Shown piece by piece: positions 8,362-17,123 of a stretch of DNA of 64,000 nucleotides; position 1 is the stretch's first letter; each line of letters opens with the position of its first letter. The DNA is from Syntrophomonas sp. UBA1368 (GTDB lineage: Bacteria; Bacillota; Syntrophomonadia; Syntrophomonadales; Syntrophomonadaceae): positions 29,912 to 93,911 of the forward strand of contig DBRM01000032.1 of the NCBI GenBank assembly GCA_002305965.1, in the 5' to 3' direction. Made by a program: the position numbers and the translations under genes. The notes under the pieces were generated by a model that was not told where the DNA came from, ran no database searches, and worked only from the letters and a program-made list of their open reading frames with translations.

Positions 8362-9321
8362 TCAGGTAGCATAAAGGATCAGCTGTTCTTCCGATATACC
8401 CGGGAATAAAGATTTGCCGATCCCTAAAGCAATGATCCGGGAACTGTTCTCGATTATATCGTCGATTTCTTTTGGGGTAACGGTTAACCCGCCGCCAAAG
8501 AAAGACAGTATTTCCTTGACGGCTTCCAGGGACTGGTTATTGTCAAACATAGAGCCGGAGTGGGAACAAAAGGAACGGATCGCCTGGTCAGCTATGATAG
8601 CAGCATTCACAATCGTGGGGCAGCCAACTGCAATGACCGGAACTCCTAACCCGTCGATGGTCAATGCCTGACGCTGGTTCCCTATCCCGCCGCCGGGCTG
8701 GATGCCGGTATTGGACATTTGAATGGTAGTGCCAATGCGTTCGACATTGGTAGCTGCAAGAGAATCGACTACCACTAACAAGGCTGGTTTTACTTTCTCT
8801 ACTACACCTTTGATGACCTCAAAAGTTTCCAGACCGGTAATGCCAAGTACTCCAGGTGCGATTCCCGAGGTGGGACGCATCCCTTGTACCAGTGCATCTG
8901 GTGCATGTTGATGATAATGTCTGGTAATGGGACTGTATTCAATAAATTTGGGACCAAGAGAATCAGCGGTGGCCCGCCAATTACCAAGCCCTACCAATAA
9001 AACTGAATCCGGGGGATTGAGTAGTCCCGCTGTTAAAATTTGCATGGCTTTTTCCATAGCTTCTACGATTTCTGCTTTTACATACGGATCATTGATTTTA
9101 AGCGGCGGTGATTCAATAGTTATATAGGTGCCAATTGGCCTGCCTAACGATTGAGCTCCTTGTTCATTTAAAATGGTTATTGTCGTGGTTTTAATGAATT
9201 CACCTTTGGCAATTTCTTCTTTGACACCATCCACTTCCCGTTGGGTTGCACCCCGCAGTAAATCGTGAGCTTCTATTGCCAAATCAAGATTAAGGTTGAA
9301 TGCTTCGATCAACTGTTTCAT
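8362..9321 (-). CDS. gpr: GPR germination protease
   Basis: Endopeptidase that starts SASP breakdown during spore germination. 319 residues. Family hallmarks visible are DLAIEAHDLLRG near the N-terminus (after a short propeptide), LLVGLGNWRATADSLGPK, and GVPVIAVGCPTIVNAA. In other species the enzyme is made as an inactive zymogen cleaved near its N-terminus. ATG 9321 is preceded by AAGGAGG. It converges on its likely substrate gene at 8057-8272. Confidence 0.96.
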   Translation of the reverse strand: MKQLIEAFNLNLDLAIEAHDLLRGATQREVDGVKEEIAKGEFIKTTTITILNEQGAQSLGRPIGTYITIESPPLKINDPYVKAEIVEAMEKAMQILTAGLLNPPDSVLLVGLGNWRATADSLGPKFIEYSPITRHYHQHAPDALVQGMRPTSGIAPGVLGITGLETFEVIKGVVEKVKPALLVVVDSLAATNVERIGTTIQMSNTGIQPGGGIGNQRQALTIDGLGVPVIAVGCPTIVNAAIIADQAIRSFCSHSGSMFDNNQSLEAVKEILSFFGGGLTVTPKEIDDIIENSSRIIALGIGKSLFPGISEEQLILYAT

Positions 9322-9382
9322 TTAAAACCTCCTTTTTGCAAATATTGTCTGTTATTAATTTAGGTTTTATACGGCAGGCAAT

Positions 9383-9412
9383 AAAATAGCGACTTTTTCA
9401 AGTCGCTATTTT
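9383..9412. terminator. Perfect 13-bp hairpin between divergent gpr and rsmD
   Basis: AAAATAGCGACTT (9383-9395) and AAGTCGCTATTTT (9400-9412) pair perfectly around a TTTC loop. It has the form of a bidirectional intrinsic terminator, yet lies between two genes transcribed away from each other, so there is no annotated transcript for it to end. Confidence 0.6.
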
Positions 9413-9468
9413 GGGGAGAGGAGAATTTTGTAAAGTTGTTGGGGAGGGTTTGTTCCCAGACTTTCTCT

Positions 9469-9486
9469 GGTAATAATATCATTACC
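9469..9486. repeat. Short inverted repeat, possible operator
   Basis: GGTAAT and ATTACC separated by six A/T-rich bases, in the gpr-rsmD intergenic region 115 bases before rsmD. A dyad of this form could be a repressor site; no regulator is identified. Confidence 0.3.
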
Positions 9487-9600
9487 GGTAAAACATGAAA
9501 TTATACAAAAATTTTTAAAAATATTTTATATGCTAAAATAAGTTTAAGCCAAAAGAGGAAAATATCTTTAAAAATCGAATCAGCTAGAAGGAGATATTTT

Positions 9601-10197
9601 ATGCGGGTCATCAGCGGGACTGCCAAAGGCAGACGATTAAAAGCTCCGCCAGGCAATACTACCAGACCGATCACCGATATGATAAAAGAAGCCTTGTTTA
9701 ACGTTTTAGGCCAGTCGATCCAAAAATCGGAATTCTTAGATCTTTTCGCCGGCAGCGGCAGTGTTGGGATCGAGGCATTAAGCCGAGGGGCCGGACGGGT
9801 GGTTTTTATTGATAATAGTCCTGCGGCTGTTAAGACGATCCGGGAAAACCTTGATACATGTAATTTTCCTGACGGTTATGTGATTTTGAAAGAGGATGTA
9901 TTAACAGCGGCACAAAGCCTCGGAAAAAAGAATACCTTGTTTGATTATATTTATATAGATCCGCCTTTTACGCAGGAAAGCATATTCCCCAGGATAATGA
10001 AAGCAATCGACAAAATAAATATATTAAATAATAAGGGGGTTCTGATCATAAGGACACCAAGAAGAATGGAAATGCCGGAATGTTACCAAAATCTGAAACG
10101 CATAAGGCACAACCATTATGGTGAATCGACCTTGCATTATTATCAAATATATAAGGAGGTAACGGTTAACGATGGAAATTCTGCGTATTCTGGATGA
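9601..10197 (+). CDS. rsmD: 16S rRNA (guanine-966-N2)-methyltransferase
   Basis: SAM-dependent methyltransferase that modifies G966 (E. coli numbering) of 16S rRNA. The start MRVISGTAKGRRLKAP is diagnostic. SAM-binding motif I is FLDLFAGSGSVGIEALSRGA, and the catalytic N6/N2-type motif is DPPF (YIYIDPPF). 198 residues. ATG 9601 has AAGGAGAT before it. It overlaps the next gene by 26 bases, so the two are a coupled pair. Confidence 0.96.
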   Translation: MRVISGTAKGRRLKAPPGNTTRPITDMIKEALFNVLGQSIQKSEFLDLFAGSGSVGIEALSRGAGRVVFIDNSPAAVKTIRENLDTCNFPDGYVILKEDVLTAAQSLGKKNTLFDYIYIDPPFTQESIFPRIMKAIDKINILNNKGVLIIRTPRRMEMPECYQNLKRIRHNHYGESTLHYYQIYKEVTVNDGNSAYSG

Positions 10198-10633
10198 ACT
10201 GGAAGTGCTTTTTAAAGGGAGCAGAAAATTACCTTTTGGTTACGGTACGATCGTTGATGCGGATAGATTTTTGGATCGCCTGGATAAAATAAGGGCGATT
10301 TTGCCCGAGGATATTATGCATGCTAAATTGGTGATCAATGAAAAAGATCGTATTGTAAATGAAGCCTATCAGGAAGCGCAAAAATATGTGGAAAAATCAC
10401 AGGATACGGTAGCACGAATGGTGGAAGAAAATGAAATAACCCGTGCTGCAAGGATTACAGCAGATGAAATTATAGCCAATGCCGAGCAGACTGCCAAAGA
10501 AATCAGAAGAGATGCCAATGAATATGCCGAAAGCATTTTAATACATATGGAGATCGTACTTAAAAAAGCCGTGGAAACTATCAACCAGGGTAAGTATGAG
10601 ATCAGACAGGGTTTGGAAAACGATGATTTTTAA
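10172..10633 (+). CDS. Coiled-coil protein of unknown function, coupled to rsmD
   Basis: 153 residues, soluble, no signal peptide. The first 45 residues look globular (MEILRILDELEVLF; LPFGYGTIVD). Residues about 50-145 form a long charged helix rich in E, K, A and R (DEIIANAEQTAKEI), like the stalk region of ATP synthase b subunits or DivIVA-type proteins. I do not recognise a named family. AAGGAGG precedes the ATG inside rsmD. In this lineage such a gene beside rsmD and ylbJ may relate to division or sporulation, but that is only position. Confidence 0.7.
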   Translation: MEILRILDELEVLFKGSRKLPFGYGTIVDADRFLDRLDKIRAILPEDIMHAKLVINEKDRIVNEAYQEAQKYVEKSQDTVARMVEENEITRAARITADEIIANAEQTAKEIRRDANEYAESILIHMEIVLKKAVETINQGKYEIRQGLENDDF

Positions 10634-11796
10634 TGCTTGATCGCTGCCGTCATGATCAACAGGCCTAACAGCAAAAAACAGCTTAGAATACTGAAACTGG
10701 CAATCCCTAAGGCATCAAAGGAATAAAGAAATTTATAAGGTTCTATGGTCAAAACCGGAAGGGTAACATGACTTGATAACCAGTACTTATAACCGAGCAG
10801 TGTTATTACACAGGAAAAAATCATCTGCAGCAGGCGAGATGAAAGATAAAAAGACAGTCTGGCCGGTGTACCGGCAAAAATGCTCATGATTTGTGCTATA
10901 ACGGATAAACCGCTGAAAGCCAAAACAATACTTACTGCAGCCAGTTGAGAAGATAGATTGGTGTCTGCGGCGGCTATTGTTTTGGTTCCAATCGTCATTT
11001 CGAAAAACCCCATAGCTGCACCGTAGGCACCTTGCCAGGAAATATCCAGGAAGAATAAAAGCAGTTGTATGAATTTGGCCAATAGCCCCATAATTCCCCA
11101 TAAAGCAAGCATGCGGGTAATAACTGAAAACAGCAGGATAAAGCCGCCAATTGCTAAAACATTGTTGATACCGTTTTTCACCGCTTCGCTAAGGATCGTG
11201 CCGATATCCAGGTTCCGCCATTTAACTTTTAACAATTCCAAAGAAGCAGCCCGCTGGCTATTGCCCCGGGCGGGTCTTATTGCTTTGGTAACCGCTCTTG
11301 ATCTCCATAGGATCCCAACCAATAAATTGGCCAGGTAATGAGAGAAAGCCAGGAGAAAACCTATTTCCCTTGAGGCAAACATACCGATTCCTACCGCTCC
11401 TATAATAAAAAGCGGACTGGAATTGTTGGTAAAGGATGCAAGGCGTTCAGTCTCCTCTGCCGTCAATAGCTTTTCATCATAGAGTTTTCTGCTCAGTAAT
11501 GCGCCCACCGGAAAACCGGAAGTAAAGCCCATGGCCACCACCAGAGCGCTGCAGCCGGGCAGGCGGAATAAAGGCTGCATAACAGGTTCCATCAATATAC
11601 CCAGGATATTGACCAGACCAAGACTAAAAAGCAATTCTGCAGCGATAAAAAACGGCAGTAAAGCAGGAACCACCACCAGGCCCCATAGTTTCAAACCATC
11701 GAGGGCAGCTTCAACAGTTGCGTCGGGATTGATAATCATGAAAAAGGTAAGAATTAATATTATAATTAAGAAAAAAAGGCTGGAATATTGTTTCAT
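10630..11796 (-). CDS. ylbJ: Sporulation integral membrane protein YlbJ
   Basis: 388-residue polytopic membrane protein, about eight to nine hydrophobic segments from residue 5 on. Family-typical stretches are WGLVVVPALLPFFIAAELL, MGFTSGFPVGALLSRKLYD and FTNNSSPLFIIGAVG, a nucleoside-transporter-gate-like (NupC/SpoVM-A type) repeat. YlbJ is needed for spore cortex formation in Bacillus. Its stop overlaps the convergent coiled-coil gene by 4 bases. It is divergent from the patatin gene at 11873, as ylbJ and ylbK are neighbours in Bacillus. Confidence 0.92.
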   Translation of the reverse strand: MKQYSSLFFLIIILILTFFMIINPDATVEAALDGLKLWGLVVVPALLPFFIAAELLFSLGLVNILGILMEPVMQPLFRLPGCSALVVAMGFTSGFPVGALLSRKLYDEKLLTAEETERLASFTNNSSPLFIIGAVGIGMFASREIGFLLAFSHYLANLLVGILWRSRAVTKAIRPARGNSQRAASLELLKVKWRNLDIGTILSEAVKNGINNVLAIGGFILLFSVITRMLALWGIMGLLAKFIQLLLFFLDISWQGAYGAAMGFFEMTIGTKTIAAADTNLSSQLAAVSIVLAFSGLSVIAQIMSIFAGTPARLSFYLSSRLLQMIFSCVITLLGYKYWLSSHVTLPVLTIEPYKFLYSFDALGIASFSILSCFLLLGLLIMTAAIKH

Positions 11797-11872
11797 TTTT
11801 ACTCCTTAAGGTGTTTAACTAAATATATGAATTGAGAAGGGATACTTAGAAGTTATTAAAGGAGGTAATACC

Positions 11873-12661
11873 GTGGCCGGTAAAAAACCTAGAATTGCAT
11901 TGGTGCTGGGTGCAGGAAGTGCAAGGGGACTAGCTCATATAGGTGTATTGCAGGTATTCAATGAGAACGGTATTTTCCCGGATATAATTGTGGGCAGCAG
12001 TATGGGAGCCATGGTAGGCGGTATATATGCCTGCGGGGCGGATATGGTGATGCTGGACAAAATGATCAGCAAGATCGATACCAGGACCTTTTTTGATGTG
12101 AAAATTCCCCGTATGGGCTTTGTGGCTGGAAAAAAGATCAGTTCACTGCTGGATTTGCTCACTAAAAAGAAGCAGTTTCATGAGCTGGATATCACCCTGC
12201 AGATGGCTGCGACGGATCTGCTTTCCGGACAAACCGTTGTTTTACAGGAAGGTTCCGTAGCCGAAGCCATAAGAGCCAGTATCTCTATTCCAGGTGTTTT
12301 CCACCCGGTCAAAAAAGAAGGCATGATGTTGGTGGACGGAGCCATAACTGACCGCCTTCCGGTAGACATTGCCCTGAAAAATAATGCTGATCTGGTTATC
12401 GCTGTGGATGTAACTTTTACGGAAGACCGCAGCATTGAGATAAAAAATGTGCTGGATGTGATCATGTGTTCTCTTGATTTAATGCAGAAGCGGCATTTCG
12501 AGGCCAGCGCGCTGAATACTGATTTTCTTTTGCAGCCCAAGGTTGGTAATTTTGCCTCCGGTGATTTTCAGAAATCGGCACAGATCGTGGAAATGGGACG
12601 TCAGGCAGCCAGTGAACAAGTAAATGATATTTTGGCTGCGATCAAGGAAATTACCCGATAA
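11873..12661 (+). CDS. Patatin-like phospholipase family protein (YlbK-like)
   Basis: 262-residue alpha/beta hydrolase of the patatin/RssA type, cytoplasmic by sequence. It has an oxyanion-hole-like N-terminus GAGSARGLAHIGVL, the nucleophile elbow GSSMG (GxSxG), and the catalytic DGA in VDGAITDRLP, so the Ser-Asp dyad is intact. GTG start at 11873 with AAAGGAGGTAA upstream. The natural substrate is unknown. Its end overlaps the convergent tmcAL gene by 11 bases. Confidence 0.9.
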   Translation: MAGKKPRIALVLGAGSARGLAHIGVLQVFNENGIFPDIIVGSSMGAMVGGIYACGADMVMLDKMISKIDTRTFFDVKIPRMGFVAGKKISSLLDLLTKKKQFHELDITLQMAATDLLSGQTVVLQEGSVAEAIRASISIPGVFHPVKKEGMMLVDGAITDRLPVDIALKNNADLVIAVDVTFTEDRSIEIKNVLDVIMCSLDLMQKRHFEASALNTDFLLQPKVGNFASGDFQKSAQIVEMGRQAASEQVNDILAAIKEITR

Positions 12662-13910
12662 ATAAAGACGAAGTAAGAAAATCTTTCCCCCCGCCCCGCA
12701 TTGCTGACGCGGGGGAGAGCAGACTATATATATCACTGGCCAGTATATCCAGAGCCAGCAAATCTCCCGCCTCACTGCTGCCCTGTTCCTGACTTAGTTT
12801 TTTTACTTGACTGCCGCGGCTTAAAATCGGCAAAGATGATTTATTTTTAATTTTTTGCAGGATTTTGCGCCCGGTTGACGAAAATGCGAGTATATGAAAA
12901 TATTGAGGTCCATGTTGATCAAGGATATCAATTTGTTCTTTGGTAAGATGAAATAAGGAGTATATGAGGATTCGGTTTATCCGTGTCAGGCTGTACCGCT
13001 TCGATTTTATTTTGCGGCGCAATTCTTCAAGGGTACCGCTGTGCAGGGAAGCTTCTTTGATCCGGTATTCAAGTCCTTCGCTGATTTCATATATCTGGCT
13101 TAAAGAAGACAGGGACATGCTGCGCAGATTGGCCAGGACTATTTGCTCAAGGGCATTGGGAGAAATAGGAGCCCGCCCCATGCTGATTTCCCGTTCTAAA
13201 ATCTGTCTGCTGCTTTCAGGCAGTGCTTGCTCTATTTTTTCAGTAATTACCGGGTCATTCAATAAAGCAGTTCTTATGGCACCGGCACTGGAAAACCCTG
13301 ACCCTGAAATTTGCTGACTGTGATAACCGTCGCCCTGGCGGGAAATGGTAAAGGGCTGCAGGTTGATTTGATCTTGTATAATATTATGCAGGTATTCAAT
13401 TGCCAGGATATTATTGGGGCCGTTCATCAGTTCTGCCAGATCAGCTGCCTGTGGGCCAAAATAATGCTGTAAGGCCCGGGAACGGGCTGCGGGATAACTT
13501 AAACCCTGACCCAGCAGATCTTTCAGCTGATTTCGGTACTCATCCGGTTCATTCGCCAAGAGGGAGGCTATTTTTAGCAGCGGGTCCAGTTGACCATTTT
13601 CACTGCCAAAGCCCAGATGTGTAATCACCCCGGTCCTGGCTAAGAGCTGGACGGCACCTCGGGCAAAATAATAGGCACTTCGCACGGCAAAAGCAAAAGG
13701 CAGTTCAATAACCAAGTCGACACCACCCTGAAGAGCCATTTCTGCGCGGGACCATTTATCACATACGGTGGGCTCAGCTCTTTGCGAAAAATTGCCGCTC
13801 ATGACACAGACAACAGCGTCAAATGAGCCGTTTTTTTTAGCAGTATTGATCAAATGTTCATGCCCCTTATGGAAGGGATTGAACTCTGCGATGATACCCA
13901 GAACGCTCAA
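12651..13910 (-). CDS. tmcAL: tRNA(Met) cytidine acetate ligase
   Basis: Uses ATP and acetate to make N4-acetylcytidine at the wobble base of elongator tRNA-Met (formerly YlbM/DUF795). 419 residues. The nucleotidyltransferase motif is FNPFHKGH (HxGH) and the second conserved block is MSGNFSQRAEPT. It lies back to back with pta-ackA, whose product acetate is the enzyme's substrate; the link may be coincidence. Member of the conserved ylb gene neighbourhood. Confidence 0.93.
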   Translation of the reverse strand: MSVLGIIAEFNPFHKGHEHLINTAKKNGSFDAVVCVMSGNFSQRAEPTVCDKWSRAEMALQGGVDLVIELPFAFAVRSAYYFARGAVQLLARTGVITHLGFGSENGQLDPLLKIASLLANEPDEYRNQLKDLLGQGLSYPAARSRALQHYFGPQAADLAELMNGPNNILAIEYLHNIIQDQINLQPFTISRQGDGYHSQQISGSGFSSAGAIRTALLNDPVITEKIEQALPESSRQILEREISMGRAPISPNALEQIVLANLRSMSLSSLSQIYEISEGLEYRIKEASLHSGTLEELRRKIKSKRYSLTRINRILIYSLFHLTKEQIDILDQHGPQYFHILAFSSTGRKILQKIKNKSSLPILSRGSQVKKLSQEQGSSEAGDLLALDILASDIYSLLSPASAMRGGGKDFLTSSLFIG

Positions 13911-13949
13911 ATGGTATACTCCTTTAAGCTTATATTAGTCTTATAAATC

Positions 13950-13980
13950 TTACCACTTATAGAGATACTTATGCTAGAAT
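13950..13980 (+). promoter_or_regulatory. Possible promoter for pta-ackA
   Basis: TAGAAT at 13975-13980 preceded by TG one base upstream (extended -10), with a poor -35 TTACCA at 13950 and 19-base spacing. Position fits transcription of pta, 62 bases downstream. Confidence 0.35.
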
Positions 13981-14041
13981 TAATAAGATAAGACAAGCAT
14001 GAGTAAGTAATGAGTTACTTAAAATTTGGGGAGGTAGAAGG

Positions 14042-15034
14042 ATGAGCTTATTAGAGGAAATTAGAGAAAAGGCATCAAAAAGGGGGAAATCGATTGTTCT
14101 TCCGGAAGGAACCGAGGAAAGGACCTTATTGGCTATTAAAGACATTGTGAGCAAAAAAATAGCCAACCCTATACTGCTGGGGAACGAGAGTGATGTGAAA
14201 GCTGCTGCCGCAAAGGTTGGCGCAGACATCTCCGGGGCAGAAATTATTGACCCTGTAAAAGCAGCTTACTTTGATGATTTTGTCCAGGCATTCTATGAGA
14301 TGCGTAAAAGCAAAGGTGTGGATCTGGATAAAGCCAAAGCCAGTATGTTGGATCCGCTCTTTTTTGCATCCATGATGGTAAAAATGGGGAAAGCAGACGG
14401 AGAAGTAGCTGGCGCAGAAAATACAACCGGTAATGTTTTAAGACCGGCTTTGCAGATCATCAAGACGGCACCTGGTATCTCAGCGGTATCAGGATCTTTT
14501 ATTGTCATCGTACCTGATTGTGCATATGGTGATAATGGAACCTTTGTTTTTGCTGATTGTGCTGTAACCCCGGTAGCAACAGCGGAACAACTTGCAGAAT
14601 TCGCCAAGACTTCGGTAGAGACAGCGGTTGATCTTTGCGGCATGAAAGATCCGAAGGTTGCTATGTTGTCTTTCTCCACCAAGGGAAGTGCCAGCCATGA
14701 AGTGGTTGATAAAATGGTCAATGCTACCAATATCGCCAAGGAAAGATTCCCTGAATTAAAATTGGACGGTGAATTACAGGCTGATGCCGCCATGGTGCCT
14801 AAAGTTGGTGCTTCAAAGGCCCCCGGCAGTCTGGTAGCCGGTCAGGCCAATGTACTTATATTCCCTGATTTGCAAGCTGGAAATATTGGCTACAAATTAG
14901 TGCAAAGATTAGCCAAAGCAGAAGCAATCGGCCCTATTCTCCAAGGTTTGGACAAACCCGTCAATGACCTGTCAAGAGGATGCAGTGTAGAAGATGTGGT
15001 TAATGTGGTAGCTATGATAGCTGTAAAAGCTTAA
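14042..15034 (+). CDS. pta: Phosphate acetyltransferase
   Basis: Converts acetyl-CoA + phosphate to acetyl phosphate + CoA. 330 residues, the short clostridial form without an N-terminal regulatory domain. Family blocks are IVLPEGTEERTL, AENTTGNVLRPALQIIKT, SFSTKGSA, and VAGQANVLIFPDLQAGNIGYK. GGGGAGG precedes ATG 14042. It forms an operon with ackA 38 bases downstream for substrate-level ATP formation from acetyl-CoA. Confidence 0.98.
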   Translation: MSLLEEIREKASKRGKSIVLPEGTEERTLLAIKDIVSKKIANPILLGNESDVKAAAAKVGADISGAEIIDPVKAAYFDDFVQAFYEMRKSKGVDLDKAKASMLDPLFFASMMVKMGKADGEVAGAENTTGNVLRPALQIIKTAPGISAVSGSFIVIVPDCAYGDNGTFVFADCAVTPVATAEQLAEFAKTSVETAVDLCGMKDPKVAMLSFSTKGSASHEVVDKMVNATNIAKERFPELKLDGELQADAAMVPKVGASKAPGSLVAGQANVLIFPDLQAGNIGYKLVQRLAKAEAIGPILQGLDKPVNDLSRGCSVEDVVNVVAMIAVKA

Positions 15035-15072
15035 TCCGGATAAATTATTAAATTATATAGGAGGTCGAGTAA

Positions 15073-16269
15073 ATGAAAGTTCTCGTAGTGAATGCCGGTA
15101 GTTCATCAATTAAATATCAGGTCTTTGATATGACCGATGAATCAGTATTAGCCAAAGGCTTAGTAGATAGAGTCGGGATCCCCGGAACTTCTTTAAAACA
15201 CGAACCAACTGGAAAAGATGAAGTTATCATCAAAAAAGACTTGCCTGACCATACCGAAGGTATGAAATTAGTTTTTGAAGTTCTGGTAAATCCGGAATAC
15301 GGATGCATCAAAAGCATGGATGAAATCGGTGCAGTCGGACACCGGGTGGTTCATGGCGGTGAAGAATTTGCCAGTTCAGTTGTCATCGATGATCATGTAA
15401 AAAAGGTTATAAAGGATTGTTTCGATATTGCACCGCTGCATAATCCTCCCAATTTAATGGGAATCGAAGCCTGTCAGTCATTAATGCCCAATGTACCTCA
15501 TGTGGTAGTCTTTGATACCGCTTTCCATCAGACCATGGAAGCTGCTAATTATATGTATGCTCTTCCTTATGATGTTTATGAAAAATTTAGAGTCAGAAGA
15601 TATGGTTTCCACGGCACTTCACATTTTTATGTCTCCCATCGGGCGGCAGAGATGCTGGGCAAACCATATGAAGATTGCAAGATCATCACTTTACACCTGG
15701 GCAATGGAGCCAGTATGGCAGCCATCAAGGGCGGTAAAGTGGTTGATACTTCCATGGGCTTTACCCCTCTGGAAGGTTTGGTCATGGGGACCCGCTCAGG
15801 GGATATTGACCCGGCTATCGTTTTTTATCTGATGGACAAATTGGAAATGAATTCATCAGAAGCCAACAGCTATTTTAACAAAAAATCCGGTATGTTAGGA
15901 TTGTCAGGCGTATCCAATGACCTGCGCGACATTCTGGCGGCAGCCAAGACCGGAAACACAAGAGCCCAAATAGCGCTGGCAGTTTACTATAATAAGGTCA
16001 AAGGATATATCGGCAATTACATCGCTAAACTGAATGGCTGTGATTGTCTGGTATTTACTGCCGGGGTTGGTGAAAATGCTGCGGATATCAGAGAAAGCGT
16101 ATGCTCTGACCTTGATTATCTGGGAATAAAAATCGATGCAGAAAAGAATAATGTCAGAGGCAAAGAAGTAGACGTTGCAGCAGCCGATTCCAAAGTTAGA
16201 ATATTTGTCATTCCAACCAATGAAGAATTAGTTATTGCCCGTGATACTTTCCAACTGGCTACTAAATAG
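15073..16269 (+). CDS. ackA: Acetate kinase
   Basis: Acetyl phosphate + ADP to acetate + ATP. 398 residues, standard length. Signature VLVVNAGSSSIKYQVF at the N-terminus, HRVVHGG, VVFDTAFHQTM with the catalytic Asp, the phosphate-binding ITLHLGNGAS, and FTAGVGENA near the end, all intact. A GC-rich hairpin and a palindromic element follow. Confidence 0.98.
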   Translation: MKVLVVNAGSSSIKYQVFDMTDESVLAKGLVDRVGIPGTSLKHEPTGKDEVIIKKDLPDHTEGMKLVFEVLVNPEYGCIKSMDEIGAVGHRVVHGGEEFASSVVIDDHVKKVIKDCFDIAPLHNPPNLMGIEACQSLMPNVPHVVVFDTAFHQTMEAANYMYALPYDVYEKFRVRRYGFHGTSHFYVSHRAAEMLGKPYEDCKIITLHLGNGASMAAIKGGKVVDTSMGFTPLEGLVMGTRSGDIDPAIVFYLMDKLEMNSSEANSYFNKKSGMLGLSGVSNDLRDILAAAKTGNTRAQIALAVYYNKVKGYIGNYIAKLNGCDCLVFTAGVGENAADIRESVCSDLDYLGIKIDAEKNNVRGKEVDVAAADSKVRIFVIPTNEELVIARDTFQLATK

Positions 16270-16280
16270 AGCGCCATACT

Positions 16281-16303
16281 GAGGCGGGGAAGGCCCCGCC
16301 TCT
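16281..16303 (+). terminator. GC-rich hairpin after ackA
   Basis: GAGGCGGGG / CCCCGCCTC with a 5-base loop, 12 bases after the ackA stop. No T-run follows at once, so by itself it is a weak terminator or an mRNA-stabilising hairpin. It is enclosed by a longer arm pair, GCGCCAT near 16271 and ATGGCGC near 16429, that also encloses the element at 16311. Confidence 0.5.
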
Positions 16304-16310
16304 CAGACTG

Positions 16311-16417
16311 CCAAAAAAGGCTAATAGCTTCGTTAACTTAGGAAGCCCGTTTAATCGACGTACCTCAGTACGCCTCAATCACGGGCTTCCTGGTTGCCTG
16401 GCTCTTAACCTTTTTTG
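16311..16417. repeat. Nested palindromic intergenic element, copy 2
   Basis: Same plan as 5592-5701. Outer arms AAAAAAGGCTAA and TTAACCTTTTTT. Inner arms GGAAGCCCGT (16341-16350) and ACGGGCTTCC (16381-16390) pair perfectly. The innermost is GTAC-CTCA-GTAC (16360-16371). The core ACCTCAGTAC corresponds to ACCTCATGTAC in copy 1, and both end in TTAACC or CTAACC followed by TTTTTTG. The remaining bases 16430-16549 before the next promoter show a small CCTGC/GCAGG hairpin near 16450 and nothing else I can assign. Confidence 0.65.
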
Positions 16418-16549
16418 TTCGCTCTGACATGGCGCCGGATTTATGGACACCCTGCAAGGCAGGTAGGCCCTATCTCTTTTGTTTTGGTCATAAAGGGTTA
16501 AGTGACATACAAAAAAGGAATAATAGCAGAAAGCGATTAGAGCGCTTTA

Positions 16550-16579
16550 TTGACAACATCAAGCCTGGAATACTATAAT
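16550..16579 (+). promoter_or_regulatory. Sigma-A-type promoter for the DUF177-rpmF operon
   Basis: TTGACA at 16550-16555 and TATAAT at 16574-16579 with an 18-base spacer: both boxes match consensus fully. Thirty bases before the ATG at 16609. Confidence 0.85.
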
Positions 16580-16608
16580 TAATCTGTTATTTTTACGAGG
16601 GTCATACG

Positions 16609-17118
16609 ATGAGAATTAATCTTAAGCAACTGAAGCTTCACCAGGAAGATGCTGTATATTTTGATTACAAAGGCAGCATGGATGATCGTTTTTTAGCCGG
16701 CAGCGGGGCAAGTATCGCGTCCCCTGTTGAAATTTCATTGATGGTGAAAAGACAAAATCAGGTTTTTTATGGTTCAGGTGCCTTGCAAACTGTGATAGAG
16801 TATAGCTGTTCCCGTTGCTTAAAATTATTTACCAGGCCTATTTCTCTGGAATTGTCATTTATCATAGCGGAAGCCGGGAATGAAGACCGTTATGATGAAG
16901 AAGTCCTGCTAATGGAAGATGACGAGGCAGATATAACTGCTTATATTGAAGGGACGATATTTACAGAAATACCGTTAAATCCGATTTGTGACCCGAGTTG
17001 CAAAGGCCTGTGCCCCTTTTGCGGCGGGGACAAAAATATAGATGAATGTCATTGTGTCAATGAAGAAATCGATCCCCGCTGGGAAAAACTGAAGAAGTTA
17101 AACAGGGAAGGAGGTTAA
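16609..17118 (+). CDS. YceD/DUF177 family protein
   Basis: 169-residue member of the family found beside rpmF in most bacteria and linked to 23S rRNA accumulation in E. coli and plants. Cysteines in SCSRC (middle), and in CDPSCKGLCPFCGG and ECHC near the C-terminus, suggest a metal site, common in this family. GAGGGTC precedes the ATG. Translationally close to rpmF, 5 bases downstream. Confidence 0.9.
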   Translation: MRINLKQLKLHQEDAVYFDYKGSMDDRFLAGSGASIASPVEISLMVKRQNQVFYGSGALQTVIEYSCSRCLKLFTRPISLELSFIIAEAGNEDRYDEEVLLMEDDEADITAYIEGTIFTEIPLNPICDPSCKGLCPFCGGDKNIDECHCVNEEIDPRWEKLKKLNREGG

Positions 17119-17123
17119 GTTTA

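Noticed and set aside
16430..16549. Riboswitch upstream of DUF177-rpmF
   Set aside because: Only a small hairpin is visible, and the consensus promoter at 16550-16579 lies downstream of it, so the region would not be in the mRNA.
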